Shown here piece by piece: positions 27,651 through 36,163 of a stretch of 64,000 nt of DNA. The position numbers and the translations under genes were made by a program. The stretch comes from JAHEEL01 sp963700375 (GTDB lineage Bacteria; Actinomycetota; Acidimicrobiia; Spongiisociales; UBA5794). The notes beneath the pieces are model-generated. The model was not told where the DNA came from, did no database searches, and saw nothing but the letters and a program-made list of their open reading frames with translations. Where the stretch lies: assembly GCA_963700375.1 (NCBI GenBank), contig CAVOXF010000006.1, positions 558,001 through 622,000 on the forward strand, read 5' to 3'. Position 1 is the first letter of the stretch, and every line of letters starts with the position of its first letter.

Positions 27651-28554
27651 AGGGGCGGGCCGGGCGGGGCGACCTCCGGCCTCGACCGACCAAGACCACA
27701 CCGACCAGCGCGAGAGCCGCTCCGATCACAATCGCGATCGTCAGCACCTCGTCGAGCAGCACGACCCCCGCCACCACACCGACAATTGGTGCCGTATACC
27801 CGGTCAGTGAGACCACGGCCGCGCGCGCATGTCTTGCGGCGAAGAGCGTTGCGAAGAACGGCAGAAACGTGGCCCCGAGACCCAGGGCGATCAAGATCAC
27901 CCACGAGGACGGCGCGACGCCCGAAAACTCGATGTCCTGCAACGCGATGCCGGTGACCAGTGCGACAACCGACCCGCTCACGAACATCGGAACCGCCAGG
28001 TCGGTGGTTCGGTGGTGAGGAGCGAACCTGCGGCTGAGCACACCACTCGACGCTCCCACCACCACGCCGCTGAGCGCAAGCAAAGCGCCGATCTTCACGT
28101 CGCCTCCGTCGCCTCCGATCCCCGAATTGCCTGACAGCACAATCAACATCGTGCCGAACAATCCCGTGAGCAATCCCATGATCTGATTCCGATCGAGACG
28201 TTCATGGAGGAACACCGCAGCGAGCGTGGCTGTGAGTGCCGGGATCAGGGTGATGAAGATGCTCTCGACGCCGGCCGAGATGAACTGCAGCGAGGAGATG
28301 AACAGGATCGGTGATATCCCGATCCGCAGGACGCCGATGATGCTCCCATCCCGCCACGCAGATCGGTCCACACGGGCCCCACTCGCCAGGCCGAGAACGA
28401 GAACCGCGACTGTCGCCGTCACGGTCCGCACCACCACCACGGTGAACGTCGAGACGCCCTCGATGAAGAGGTAGCGACTGCCGACGCCGGCCATGCCCCA
28501 ACCGAGGGAGGCGCCGATCAGCGCAGTGAGGACACGAGTCCGCATCCGCACCAC
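27649..28554 (-). CDS. EamA/DMT family transporter
   Basis: A 301-residue protein with ten hydrophobic segments in two EamA repeats. Motifs include GASLGWGMAGVGSRYL, VFLHERLDRNQIMGLLTGL at the end of the first repeat, and LDEVLTIAIVIGAALALVGV at the end of the second. DMT transporters of this kind export metabolites such as amino acids or nucleosides. The start could be GTG 28554 or ATG 28545. It is unrelated in detail to the RarD protein next to it, so two different DMT transporters face each other across copy D. Confidence 0.88.
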   Translation of the reverse strand: MVRMRTRVLTALIGASLGWGMAGVGSRYLFIEGVSTFTVVVVRTVTATVAVLVLGLASGARVDRSAWRDGSIIGVLRIGISPILFISSLQFISAGVESIFITLIPALTATLAAVFLHERLDRNQIMGLLTGLFGTMLIVLSGNSGIGGDGGDVKIGALLALSGVVVGASSGVLSRRFAPHHRTTDLAVPMFVSGSVVALVTGIALQDIEFSGVAPSSWVILIALGLGATFLPFFATLFAARHARAAVVSLTGYTAPIVGVVAGVVLLDEVLTIAIVIGAALALVGVVLVGRGRRSPRPARP

Positions 28555-28576
28555 GCTACCGGTTGCTCAGCGGTGC

Positions 28577-29248
28577 TCAGCCGTCGGCACGCACTGCGGT
28601 CCGATCGGTGTAGCGAGCGGTCGATCGCTCTCGGATGTGCAGGGTCACGACGACGCTCGAGATGGCGGCCCACACGCACCACAACGAGATGAAGCCGCTT
28701 GCCAGCAGCGTCGCAAGGCCGATCACGATGACGACGTTGATGGCTCCGAACACGACCAGGCGCCGATGGCTCGACAGCAGCAACGGCGTGCAGACGGCGA
28801 TCACGTAGGCGACAGCGATGACCCCGCTCCATGGCAGCGTCGTCTCGTAGGCGATGTAGCGCCCGCCGATCGACGCTCCGTACGGCCCCGTCGACAGCGC
28901 AACGAGCAGCACCGCGCCGACAGTCATGCCGAGCGCCACGAACGGGACCATGAGTCGTTGCCGCGCCGGACTCCGCTCCGTCCGCATCACCGCATAGGGC
29001 AAGAGGCCGGGGACAACACCCATGGCGATGATGAGATAGGCAACGATCGCCAACCTCCCAGCCGCCTCGGGGACACGGCCCTGGAGCCCCCACCAGCCAA
29101 CCGCTTCGATCAGCTGGTGCGCGGCAAGGACCAGCGGAACGGCTGCAAGGGCCAGGTCTCGCCGATCGTCGACGTTGCGAAGTCCGTCAATACCGACGGC
29201 GCCCACGACGACGCCGGCCACGAGATCAGCTTCCGGCGAGTAGCACAT
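28577..29248 (-). CDS. DUF6629 family membrane protein
   Basis: A 223-residue membrane protein beginning MCYSPEADLVAGVVVGAVG with AHQLIEAVGWWGLQG near residue 50, the hallmark of DUF6629. About seven hydrophobic segments follow (LAIVAYLIIAMGVVPGLLPY; GMTVGAVLLVALSTG; LWCVWAAISSVVVTLHI). The ATG at 29248 follows GGAGG by six bases; a much longer open frame upstream is not conserved. Function is unknown. It lies 22 bases upstream of the EamA gene and may share its transcript. Confidence 0.75.
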   Translation of the reverse strand: MCYSPEADLVAGVVVGAVGIDGLRNVDDRRDLALAAVPLVLAAHQLIEAVGWWGLQGRVPEAAGRLAIVAYLIIAMGVVPGLLPYAVMRTERSPARQRLMVPFVALGMTVGAVLLVALSTGPYGASIGGRYIAYETTLPWSGVIAVAYVIAVCTPLLLSSHRRLVVFGAINVVIVIGLATLLASGFISLWCVWAAISSVVVTLHIRERSTARYTDRTAVRADG

Positions 29249-29321
29249 GACGCCCCTCCGGCGAGATCGATCGCCATCATGCGGGATCCGTCGGGAACCG
29301 CCTAGGGACGAAGGTCCGTGT

Positions 29322-30236
29322 TCATGAGAGGAGTGGAAGCGCCCGTCCGGCCAACTCGATCGATCGGATGGTGATGGGATCGAGCACCAACTGCACGTGC
29401 TGAACCCCGACCGCGGCATACGTACGGAGTGCAACGGCAAGGTCCTCCGGCGACCCGGCTTGCGGGTCTGCCTTGTGCCGCTTCGTGTCACCCTGCTTCC
29501 GCCCTGCACCGCCCTCGAACTGCCAATAGAGCGCCGCCGTTCGGCCGATCTCCGAGGGGTCCCGGCCGACGGCAAGGGCCGCATCATCAATGGTTGCGTT
29601 GAGATCGATGAATCCATCCGGATTGTTGCCGAACCAGGCATGCCACGTATTCCACATGTCGACGTGCGGGAGCGTCGCAGCGAGTACGCGCGAACCTATG
29701 GACCCGATCATGATCGGAGGTCCGCCGGGCCCGCTTCGCGGCACGAGCGTGCATTCACGCGCCGTGTAGTACGTGCCGGCGAAGTCGATCTCGCCGTCTC
29801 GCAGAAGAGTTCGGATGATCGTGAATGCTTCCTCGAACCGGCTCGCCCGATGGTCGAACGGAAACCCGTACGCCCGATACTCGACCTCGTTCCACCCGGC
29901 GCCGAGACCGAGGATCAGACGCCCCCCGGATATCTCGTCAACGGTCGTTGCCTTCTTGGCGAGCATCGCCGGGTTGTGGAAACTCGTAGCCGCCACAAGC
30001 GGGCCGATCTGAACGCGTTCGGTGATCGCGGCAACTGCTGCAAGAAGCGACCATGCCTCCCACGGACCGACGGGACCGTCAGGCTGCTCGTACAACAGGT
30101 GGTCACCTGCCCAGATCGAGTCGAAGCCGAGGCCCTCGATCGTGAGCGCCATGTCCCGAATCTCCGGCCAGCGGACCGGTCGCTCGATCTCGGGGAGTTG
30201 GACACCGACGGCAAGGGGACGTGGGGAGGTGCTCAT
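29322..30236 (-). CDS. LLM-class F420-dependent oxidoreductase
   Basis: A 304-residue luciferase-like TIM barrel: VGVQLPEIERPVRWPEI, FDSIWAGDHLLYE, HNPAMLAKKATTVDEISGGR, LGLGAGWNEVEYRAYG. It differs from the other two LLM enzymes in the window in length and C-terminus (GVQHVQLVLDP, then ELAGRALPLL). It probably uses F420. The substrate is unknown. It is divergent from the next LLM gene (77 bases between starts), so the two may be co-regulated. Confidence 0.87.
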   Translation of the reverse strand: MSTSPRPLAVGVQLPEIERPVRWPEIRDMALTIEGLGFDSIWAGDHLLYEQPDGPVGPWEAWSLLAAVAAITERVQIGPLVAATSFHNPAMLAKKATTVDEISGGRLILGLGAGWNEVEYRAYGFPFDHRASRFEEAFTIIRTLLRDGEIDFAGTYYTARECTLVPRSGPGGPPIMIGSIGSRVLAATLPHVDMWNTWHAWFGNNPDGFIDLNATIDDAALAVGRDPSEIGRTAALYWQFEGGAGRKQGDTKRHKADPQAGSPEDLAVALRTYAAVGVQHVQLVLDPITIRSIELAGRALPLLS

Positions 30237-30313
30237 GGCAACGATCGTACCGTCCCGTCATCGCCGATCGCCGACCACCCGTCCGATGGCGCGCCGGGCG
30301 CTACGCTCACCGC

Positions 30314-31174
30314 ATGCACATCGGTGTCTCCATCTTCGCAACCGACACAACTCTTCAGCCGGTACCGCTCGGGAAGGCGGTGGAAGAACGCGGCTTCGAG
30401 TCGCTGTGGCTCCCGGAACACAGCCACATCCCAACGTCGCGCGCCACACCGTGGGGCGGTGCGGCCGACGCTCCACCACTCCCGGAGTTCTACTGGCACA
30501 CCCACGATCAGTTCCTTGCGCTTGCTGCAATTGCAGCCACCACCGAGTCCCTGCGACTCGGAACCGGCATCACGCTTGTTGCCCAGCGCGACCCGATCTG
30601 GCTCGCGAAACAGGTCGCATCTCTCGACGTGATTTCCGGCGGCCGGGTCATCTTCGGCATCGGGTACGGCTGGAACAAGGAGGAGATGGCCAATCACGGC
30701 GTCGCCTACCTCGAACGGCGCGCCCTGCTGCGCGAGAAGATCCTCATGATGAAGGAGCTTTGGACGGAAGACGAGGCGTCGTTCGAGGGCGAATTCCTCC
30801 ATCTCGAACCTTCGTGGTCGTGGCCCAAGCCGGTGCAGCAGCCCCATCCGCCGATCATCCTCGGTGGAGCGGCCGGGCCGAAGACGTTCGGGGATATTGC
30901 CGAGTTCTGCGACGGGTGGATGCCCATCGCAGGGCGTCATGAGTTCGCGTCGAAGGTAGAGGCGCTGCACGACGCCGCGGAGGCCGCAGGCCGGGATCCG
31001 GCCTCGCTCAGCCTTGGCGTATTCGGTGCACCAACAGACACAGACGAACTCCGGCGGTTGGCCGATGCCGGAGTCACTCGCGCCGTCCTCCCGGTTCCGT
31101 CGAAGTCACCCGAAGAGGTCCTCGCCCGTCTCGACGCGTACGCCCCCCTCGTCGACGAACTGCGCGACGTCTGA
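30314..31174 (+). CDS. LLM-class F420-dependent oxidoreductase
   Basis: A 286-residue luciferase-like protein of the TIGR03619-like group: MHIGVSIFATDTTLQPV, FESLWLPEHSHIP, LRLGTGITLVAQRDPIWLAK, FGIGYGWNKEEMANHG and HPPIILGGAAGPKTF. The ATG at 30314 starts at the first beta strand; the longer frame overlaps the divergent gene's promoter. The substrate is unknown. Confidence 0.88.
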   Translation: MHIGVSIFATDTTLQPVPLGKAVEERGFESLWLPEHSHIPTSRATPWGGAADAPPLPEFYWHTHDQFLALAAIAATTESLRLGTGITLVAQRDPIWLAKQVASLDVISGGRVIFGIGYGWNKEEMANHGVAYLERRALLREKILMMKELWTEDEASFEGEFLHLEPSWSWPKPVQQPHPPIILGGAAGPKTFGDIAEFCDGWMPIAGRHEFASKVEALHDAAEAAGRDPASLSLGVFGAPTDTDELRRLADAGVTRAVLPVPSKSPEEVLARLDAYAPLVDELRDV

Positions 31175-31198
31175 CGTTTGGCGGCGGGAACAACGATG

Positions 31199-31215
31199 CC
31201 ACCGGCCGCCGGTGG
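31199..31215. promoter_or_regulatory. 8-1-8 dyad upstream of the two-component genes
   Basis: CCACCGGC and GCCGGTGG flank a single base 44 bp before the histidine kinase GTG. The one-base centre makes a hairpin unlikely and a dimeric protein-binding site more likely. It could be an operator for the kinase/regulator operon, perhaps autoregulated. Confidence 0.35.
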
Positions 31216-31259
31216 GTTACGCGTCGCCGACGCTTGGCCCGAAGCGGTAGCGTTGGATC

Positions 31260-32390
31260 GTGACCAGACCAGCGGCACACGGAGAATCGGTACCGGAGGT
31301 CGAACGTACGCTTGTTCAAATCGTCCTCTTCGTGCGGATTCTCGGCTTCACGTGGATGACGCTTCTGGTGATCGTCACCTGGTTCACCGATCCCGACGCC
31401 AACCGCGTGGTCGTCGCCGCCGCCGAGATCGCAGCAGCGTTGTGGACGATCATCACCATCCGCGCCGCCCGCACTCCGAGCGTCATACGAACCTGGCAAT
31501 TCGTCACGCTTGACGGCGCCGTCGCCCTCTTCGTGGCAAGCGCATCGTTCGTCGCCGGCGCCGGTGACCTGTTCCACGGCGGGTACCCCATCTCGTGGCT
31601 GGCCGTCGCCGCATACGCGGGAGGCATGCGCCTCTCGATCGCGGCCGCGATCGTGCTCGCCGCAGACCAGATCTTCGGGTTCATCTTCAGCGGACGCTCA
31701 CTGGTCGCCACCACCGGTGCGTTCGTGTTCATCGTCTACGCCGTGATCTTCGGGTGGACGATCGACTCGCTCCGTCGCAATGACGCCCAGCGTCGCGAGG
31801 CCGAGAGCGCCCTCGAACAGGAACGGACTGAGCGGGCGCTGGAAGCCGAGCGCCTCGCCCTCGCCAACGAACTCCACGACTCCGTGCTGCAGACCCTGCA
31901 GGTCATACGCACCGACGCCGACGATCCGGACCGTGTGCGCTATCTCGTTCGCAGCGAGGAGCGGTCGATCGACCGGCTGATCAGCCGATATCGCAATCCA
32001 GGGACGGACGGGTTCGAGACGGCGATTCTCGCTGTGCGTGACGAAGTCGAGGATCTCTTCGGCGTCGAGATCCGAACCGTGATTCGTGATGACGTTCCGC
32101 TCACACCGCCCATCGTGATCGCCGTGGAAGCAACCAGGGAGGCGCTCGTCAACGCCGCTCGGCACTCCGGGGTCCGAGTCGTGAACCTCTACTCCGAGGT
32201 GATGGACGATCGCGTTCACGTCTTTGTTCGGGATCGTGGGGTCGGTTTCGACCCGGCCACGGTCGAGGAGGGACGCGGCATCCGTCACTCCCTTCGCCAG
32301 CGGATGACCGATTCCGGGGGCACGTTCACGGTGACAAGCGTGCCGAAACAGGGGACCGAAGTCGAGATCTCGTCGGGGTGCTTCTCGTGA
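31260..32390 (+). CDS. sensor histidine kinase, HisKA_3 (NarL-type) family
   Basis: A 376-residue membrane kinase. Five hydrophobic segments (about 21-41, 51-68, 85-103, 110-138, 150-170) precede a cytoplasmic coiled coil. The phospho-acceptor His206 lies in NELHDSVLQTLQVI, the HisKA_3 type, and a HATPase_c domain follows with the N-box EATREALVNAARHSGV and GVGFDP / GRGIRHSLRQRM. There is no separate extracellular sensor domain, so it may sense the membrane or a ligand within it. Its stop overlaps the response regulator start by GTGA. Confidence 0.92.
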   Translation: MTRPAAHGESVPEVERTLVQIVLFVRILGFTWMTLLVIVTWFTDPDANRVVVAAAEIAAALWTIITIRAARTPSVIRTWQFVTLDGAVALFVASASFVAGAGDLFHGGYPISWLAVAAYAGGMRLSIAAAIVLAADQIFGFIFSGRSLVATTGAFVFIVYAVIFGWTIDSLRRNDAQRREAESALEQERTERALEAERLALANELHDSVLQTLQVIRTDADDPDRVRYLVRSEERSIDRLISRYRNPGTDGFETAILAVRDEVEDLFGVEIRTVIRDDVPLTPPIVIAVEATREALVNAARHSGVRVVNLYSEVMDDRVHVFVRDRGVGFDPATVEEGRGIRHSLRQRMTDSGGTFTVTSVPKQGTEVEISSGCFS

Positions 32391-33058
32391 ACGATCGACT
32401 GCGAGTCTTCCTCGTGGATGATCACGACGTCGCGCGTGCCGGAGCCCGTCACTACCTCGAAGAGCGATTCGACATCGTCGGCGAAGCGGACAACGCCATC
32501 GATGCCGCCGACATGATCCCCGATCGGGCGCCGGACATCGTCCTGTTGGACGTTCGCCTTCCGGGGGGTGGCGGCACCTACGTCGTCGAGCAGGTTCGAC
32601 GGACGGCGCCGTCCGTCCGCTTCCTGGCGTTCACGGTCTCTGCCGAGAAACAAGATGTTCTCCGGCTGCTCCAGGCCGGGGTGGACGGTTATGTCACGAA
32701 AGCCACCTTCGGCCCGGACCTGCCGGACCTGGTGTACGCCGCGGCCACCGGCCAGCATCCGGTCTCGGCGGACGTCGCCGGGTTCCTCCTGGACATAGAT
32801 GAGAGCATCGTCGAGGCGGCCGGTATCGAGAAGCTCACTCCGCGCGAGCATGATGTGGTCAACCTCATCGCCCGGGGCTACACGTATCGCGAGACCGCGT
32901 CCCGGATGGAGATCTCGGTGAAGACCCTCGAAACCCATATGCACCACATCTTCGACAAGCTGGGTGTCGCCAGCCGCCATGCACTCTCACGGATTGCCTA
33001 CGAGACGGGCTTCGTCAGAGCGGACGACGAATCGGGCCATCGGGGAGAACCCCGATAG
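32387..33058 (+). CDS. response regulator, NarL/LuxR family
   Basis: A 223-residue regulator. The receiver domain has acidic pocket residues in FLVDDHDVARAG, phospho-acceptor Asp55 in DIVLLDVRLPG, the Thr in FTVS and Lys in YVTKATF. A LuxR-type helix-turn-helix lies at about 150-210 (LTPREHDVVNLIARG; SVKTLETHMHHIFDKLGV). It is coupled to the upstream kinase by a GTGA overlap. The C-terminal 15 residues are polar and non-conserved. Targets are unknown; the 26 bp palindrome 145 bases downstream is one candidate. Confidence 0.93.
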   Translation: MNDRLRVFLVDDHDVARAGARHYLEERFDIVGEADNAIDAADMIPDRAPDIVLLDVRLPGGGGTYVVEQVRRTAPSVRFLAFTVSAEKQDVLRLLQAGVDGYVTKATFGPDLPDLVYAAATGQHPVSADVAGFLLDIDESIVEAAGIEKLTPREHDVVNLIARGYTYRETASRMEISVKTLETHMHHIFDKLGVASRHALSRIAYETGFVRADDESGHRGEPR

Positions 33059-33203
33059 CGCCGGCCGTCCATTTCCCTGAGTATGGCTCCGAGCGAGAGC
33101 CGCAGTTCGGTCGGCTGCACTCGAAGCCGCACGGACCCGGGATTCCCGGGAACGGGGGGAGCGGATGGCGAGTCAATCCCGGACGGGCATCAACTCTCAG
33201 GGA

Positions 33204-33229
33204 GACGGGGTGACGATCGTCACCCCGTC
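33204..33229. promoter_or_regulatory. perfect 26 bp palindrome
   Basis: GACGGGGTGAC, a central GATC, then GTCACCCCGTC form a perfect uninterrupted dyad between the response regulator stop (33058) and the small gene at 33306. No T-run follows, so an operator for a dimeric regulator is as likely as a terminator. The rest of the 33059-33305 gap holds no gene I can support, only a second short dyad around CCCGGGATTCCCGGG near 33137. Confidence 0.5.
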
Positions 33230-33305
33230 ATCCGCGCCCGGAGACCCGTCTCGAAAGACACCCGACCGGGGTAGCGTGTCCGCCTTCACGACGAAACGAG
33301 GACCG

Positions 33306-33638
33306 ATGCCCGACCCCAACGCCATCCCGGACGGCCGCGACCTCATCCGAACGATGGGGTGGGCTTCGCTGCCCTACTCATGCGCCGGCGTCGTCCGAAA
33401 GACGGCCGTCTCGGGCCGCAACACAGTCTGGTCGTGGCTGATCCTGATTCCGTGGGCATCCGATTCGAAGCCGTGGGTCGACGGCACCGAGGTCGTTCCG
33501 GCGTCGACCAAGACTGAGGCGGAGGAGCGGGAGCAGATCCTGGCGAAGATGCGCTCGGTCCTCGACCAGCGCTACGGCGAGACGGTCGCCAGCCGTGCGG
33601 TCGACGATTTGATCCAGAGCATCCTCGAAGAGGAGTAG
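33306..33638 (+). CDS. hypothetical 110-residue protein
   Basis: The protein has a mixed N-terminal part (DGRDLIRTMGWASLPYSCAG), a Trp-rich middle (GRNTVWSWLILIPWASDSKPW) and a charged helical C-terminus (AEEREQILAKMRSVLDQRYG). It is not a signal peptide or clear membrane protein. AGGA lies a few bases before the ATG. The composition is protein-like and the gene is bounded by a palindrome upstream and repeat copy E downstream. No family recognised. Confidence 0.6.
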   Translation: MPDPNAIPDGRDLIRTMGWASLPYSCAGVVRKTAVSGRNTVWSWLILIPWASDSKPWVDGTEVVPASTKTEAEEREQILAKMRSVLDQRYGETVASRAVDDLIQSILEEE

Positions 33639-33676
33639 TCCGGACCGCATCGGTGCGATCGACGCTGGCGGGCTTT

Positions 33677-33815
33677 GTGAACCCAGGGTTCTCCGCCTTC
33701 TATTTGGCGCCGGGAGCCCACAGAACGTGGAGGGTTGTCGCGCCAGCCTATTCCGGGGGCTGTCGGCGTCATATACGAGGTGGAGAACCCTGGGTTCGCT
33801 GCGTGGTTCGCAGCG
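33677..33815. repeat. REP-like inverted pair, copy E, with extra end hairpin
   Basis: The left unit (GTGAACCCAGGGTTCTCCGC, then TATTTGGCGCCG) and the inverted right unit (GTCGGCGTCATATACGAGG, then GAGAACCCTGGGTTCGCTGC) lie between genes ending at 33638 (+) and 33816 (-). At the right end a further small hairpin, CGCTGCG-TGGTT-CGCAGCG (33797-33815), abuts the TAG stop of glgX. Confidence 0.9.
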
Positions 33816-35873
33816 CTAGGTGGCGGGGCGGACCAGGACGACGACCGACCGCGGTTCGACTCGGTAGGTCGGCGCGGCAAACCCGGCGCCAACCAAGTCC
33901 TCGGCGATATCGTCCGGCGACTCGAGTCCGGTGTCCACGACGCGCCTCCACTCGCCCAGCGACCCGCCCGGAACCGTGAACCCAAGCGATCCGGTCCACT
34001 CGTTGATCATCACATAGAGATCGTCGTCACCGACCGAGGCACCTCTCAGCAGGTAAGCGATGCTGTGGGATCCGGCCCCGAGATCCGGTGGGCCGTCCGT
34101 TCCGAACCAGGTGACATCGTCGCGCCAGAACGTGCTCCGACAGATCGACGGGTGGACTGACCGGAACGCGATCATCAGGCGGAAGAACCGGTTCACGTCG
34201 GCGAACTCACCAAGACGATCCCAGTCGAGCCACGTGATCTCGTTGTCCTGATTGTACGGGTTGTTGTTGCCGCCCTGGGTATTGAGAAACTCGTCCCCCA
34301 TGCGGAACATCGGGACGCCGTTCGAGAGCATGAGAATCGCTGCGAAGTTCTTCGCCTGGCGCCGCCGCAGGATGAGCACATCGTCCGGGACTCCGTCGTC
34401 TCCCTCCCAGCCGTGGTTCGAGGAGAGGTTGTAGTCCGAACCATCGGTGTTGTCGTGACCGTTTGCCTCGTTGTGCTTCCGGTTGTACGAGACAAGGTCG
34501 TAGAGGGAGAACCCATCGTGCGCCGTGACGAAGTTCACACCCTGGTAGGGCCGGTACGAGTCCGGGAGGGTATCCGGGAACAGGTCGTCGCTTCCGTACA
34601 GCCGGCGCATCACCGATGCGATCTTCCCCTCGTCGCCCCGCACGAAACTGCGAATGTCGTCGCGGAATGCCCCGTTCCACTGAGTCCAGTACATCCCCGG
34701 GAATGCGCGCCCCAGCTGATAGCTTCCGAGATCCCACGCCTCCGCGATGAGTCGCACGTCGCGCAAGGTCGGATCGGCACGAATCGCCGAAATGATCGGA
34801 GGGTCGCCCAGATCAATCGAACCGTCGGCACGGCGGGTGAAGATCGACGCGAGGTCGAATCGGAAGCCGTCGACATGCATCTCGTTCACCCAGTAGCGGA
34901 GGCTGTCCATGATGAATGTTCGAACGAAGCGGTGGTCGGCCCGAATGATGTTCCCGGTGCCGGCATCGTTCCGATAGAACCGCCGGTCTTCTTCAAGCAG
35001 GTAGTAGGTGGTGTTGTCGATCCCCCGCTGCGAGTAGGTCGGACCGTTGTGATCGCCTTCGGTGGTGTGGTTGAACACCACGTCGAGAATGACCTCGATA
35101 CCGGCGGCGTGCAGCGCAGCGATCAGATCGTGGAACTCGTCAAGCTGCTCACCCACCTCGGCTGATCGGGCGTATTGGCCGTGGAGCGCGAAGAACCCGA
35201 GAGTCATGTATCCCCATGTCGAGCCCTCATGAGGATCTGCCTGGAAGACGGGCATGAGTTCGACCGCCGTGACTCCCAATTCCTTGAGGTACGGGATCTT
35301 CTCCGCAAACCCCGCATACGTGCCGCGCAGGTCTGCCGCCACGCCAGACGACGCATGCCGCGTGAAGGCGCGAACATGGGCTTCGTAGATGACGAGGTCA
35401 TGGCCGTGCATCCGCGGGTGCCGGTCGGTCTGGTGCCGGTCCGCCGATTCGGCGCAACACAGCACGCCGAGCGGAGCGCGCCCGGCGTTCGACCCCGGGC
35501 CTCGGGCCGCCTCCCGTTCAAAGGCCGGGGGGAAGTAGACCGCCTTGGCGTACGGGTCGAGTAGCACCTTGTTGCGATCGAACCGGAATCCGTTGGCGGG
35601 ATCGAACGGGCCGTCGATCGTGTACGCGTAGTAGGCCGCTTCCAGCACGATCTCCTCGGGAATGATGCAATGCCAGATCCGGCCGGTCTTGTTGGTCCGA
35701 GTGTCGAAGTCGTAGGTGAAGAACGGCTCGAACACGGCGTCCTTCCGATAGAGATTGAGTCGAACCGAGGTTGCGTGCTTGGAGTAGATCGCGAAATTGA
35801 ACGCCTTGTTGCGGGTCAGGCGGGTCACGCCACCCCGGCCCGGGTAGCCCTCCCGTGCGATCCAATCCTCCAC
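33816..35873 (-). CDS. glgX: glycogen debranching enzyme GlgX / isoamylase
   Basis: A 685-residue GH13 enzyme of normal GlgX length. An N-terminal CBM48-type domain (NFAIYSKHATSVRLNLY) precedes the (beta/alpha)8 barrel. Conserved region I is DVVFNHTTEG (about 264-273), region II GFRFDLAS with nucleophile Asp340, region III AEAWD with acid/base Glu378, and region IV TAHDG with the transition-state Asp. It removes alpha-1,6 branches from glycogen or phosphorylase-limit dextrins. The start is GTG 35873 with GGAGG upstream. No other glycogen genes are visible nearby. Confidence 0.95.
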   Translation of the reverse strand: MEDWIAREGYPGRGGVTRLTRNKAFNFAIYSKHATSVRLNLYRKDAVFEPFFTYDFDTRTNKTGRIWHCIIPEEIVLEAAYYAYTIDGPFDPANGFRFDRNKVLLDPYAKAVYFPPAFEREAARGPGSNAGRAPLGVLCCAESADRHQTDRHPRMHGHDLVIYEAHVRAFTRHASSGVAADLRGTYAGFAEKIPYLKELGVTAVELMPVFQADPHEGSTWGYMTLGFFALHGQYARSAEVGEQLDEFHDLIAALHAAGIEVILDVVFNHTTEGDHNGPTYSQRGIDNTTYYLLEEDRRFYRNDAGTGNIIRADHRFVRTFIMDSLRYWVNEMHVDGFRFDLASIFTRRADGSIDLGDPPIISAIRADPTLRDVRLIAEAWDLGSYQLGRAFPGMYWTQWNGAFRDDIRSFVRGDEGKIASVMRRLYGSDDLFPDTLPDSYRPYQGVNFVTAHDGFSLYDLVSYNRKHNEANGHDNTDGSDYNLSSNHGWEGDDGVPDDVLILRRRQAKNFAAILMLSNGVPMFRMGDEFLNTQGGNNNPYNQDNEITWLDWDRLGEFADVNRFFRLMIAFRSVHPSICRSTFWRDDVTWFGTDGPPDLGAGSHSIAYLLRGASVGDDDLYVMINEWTGSLGFTVPGGSLGEWRRVVDTGLESPDDIAEDLVGAGFAAPTYRVEPRSVVVLVRPAT

Positions 35874-36004
35874 CGGACCCTCCTTCCAAACCGTTCCGAA
35901 AGCCTACCTCTGGCCCGTATCTCACGAGCGATGGCCCGCACGGGGACCAGCCGGCGAATAGCCCTGGACAGCCGATCGATCGGGCGCGACGATACAGCGG
36001 TAGA

Positions 36005-36096
36005 CAGCAGAGTCCCCGCGGCGCAAAGCATCGGGTCCCTAGACCCGCATCCACCGGGATGACAAAGGAATCAAGCGCCCTCCGGGGACTCTGCTG
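36005..36096. ncRNA. nested hairpin element, 92 nt (structured RNA or palindromic repeat)
   Basis: A perfect 14 bp outer stem pairs CAGCAGAGTCCCCG (36005-36018) with CGGGGACTCTGCTG (36083-36096). After a short bulge, GGCGC (36020-36024) pairs with GCGCC (36075-36079). Inside, CGGGTC-CCTA-GACCCG forms a separate 6 bp tetraloop hairpin. The element lies in the 290-base gap between divergent glgX and the lipoprotein gene, 67 bases before the latter. It has no coding content. It could be a leader RNA, small RNA or mobile palindrome. Confidence 0.45.
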
Positions 36097-36163
36097 CCGT
36101 CCGAATCGTCCCACTATCCGGACGGCGCGGTACCTTGATGGCGATCAACACGAGGTGCACACC

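Noticed and set aside
25639..27810. 723-codon plus-strand open frame running from the P-loop gene through rarD
   Set aside because: Arg/His-rich composition with no motifs, antisense to one real gene and out of frame with another.
35518..36114. 198-codon minus-strand frame upstream of glgX
   Set aside because: Overlaps the glgX N-terminus in another frame and the 92 nt hairpin; composition is Arg/Gly-rich shadow.
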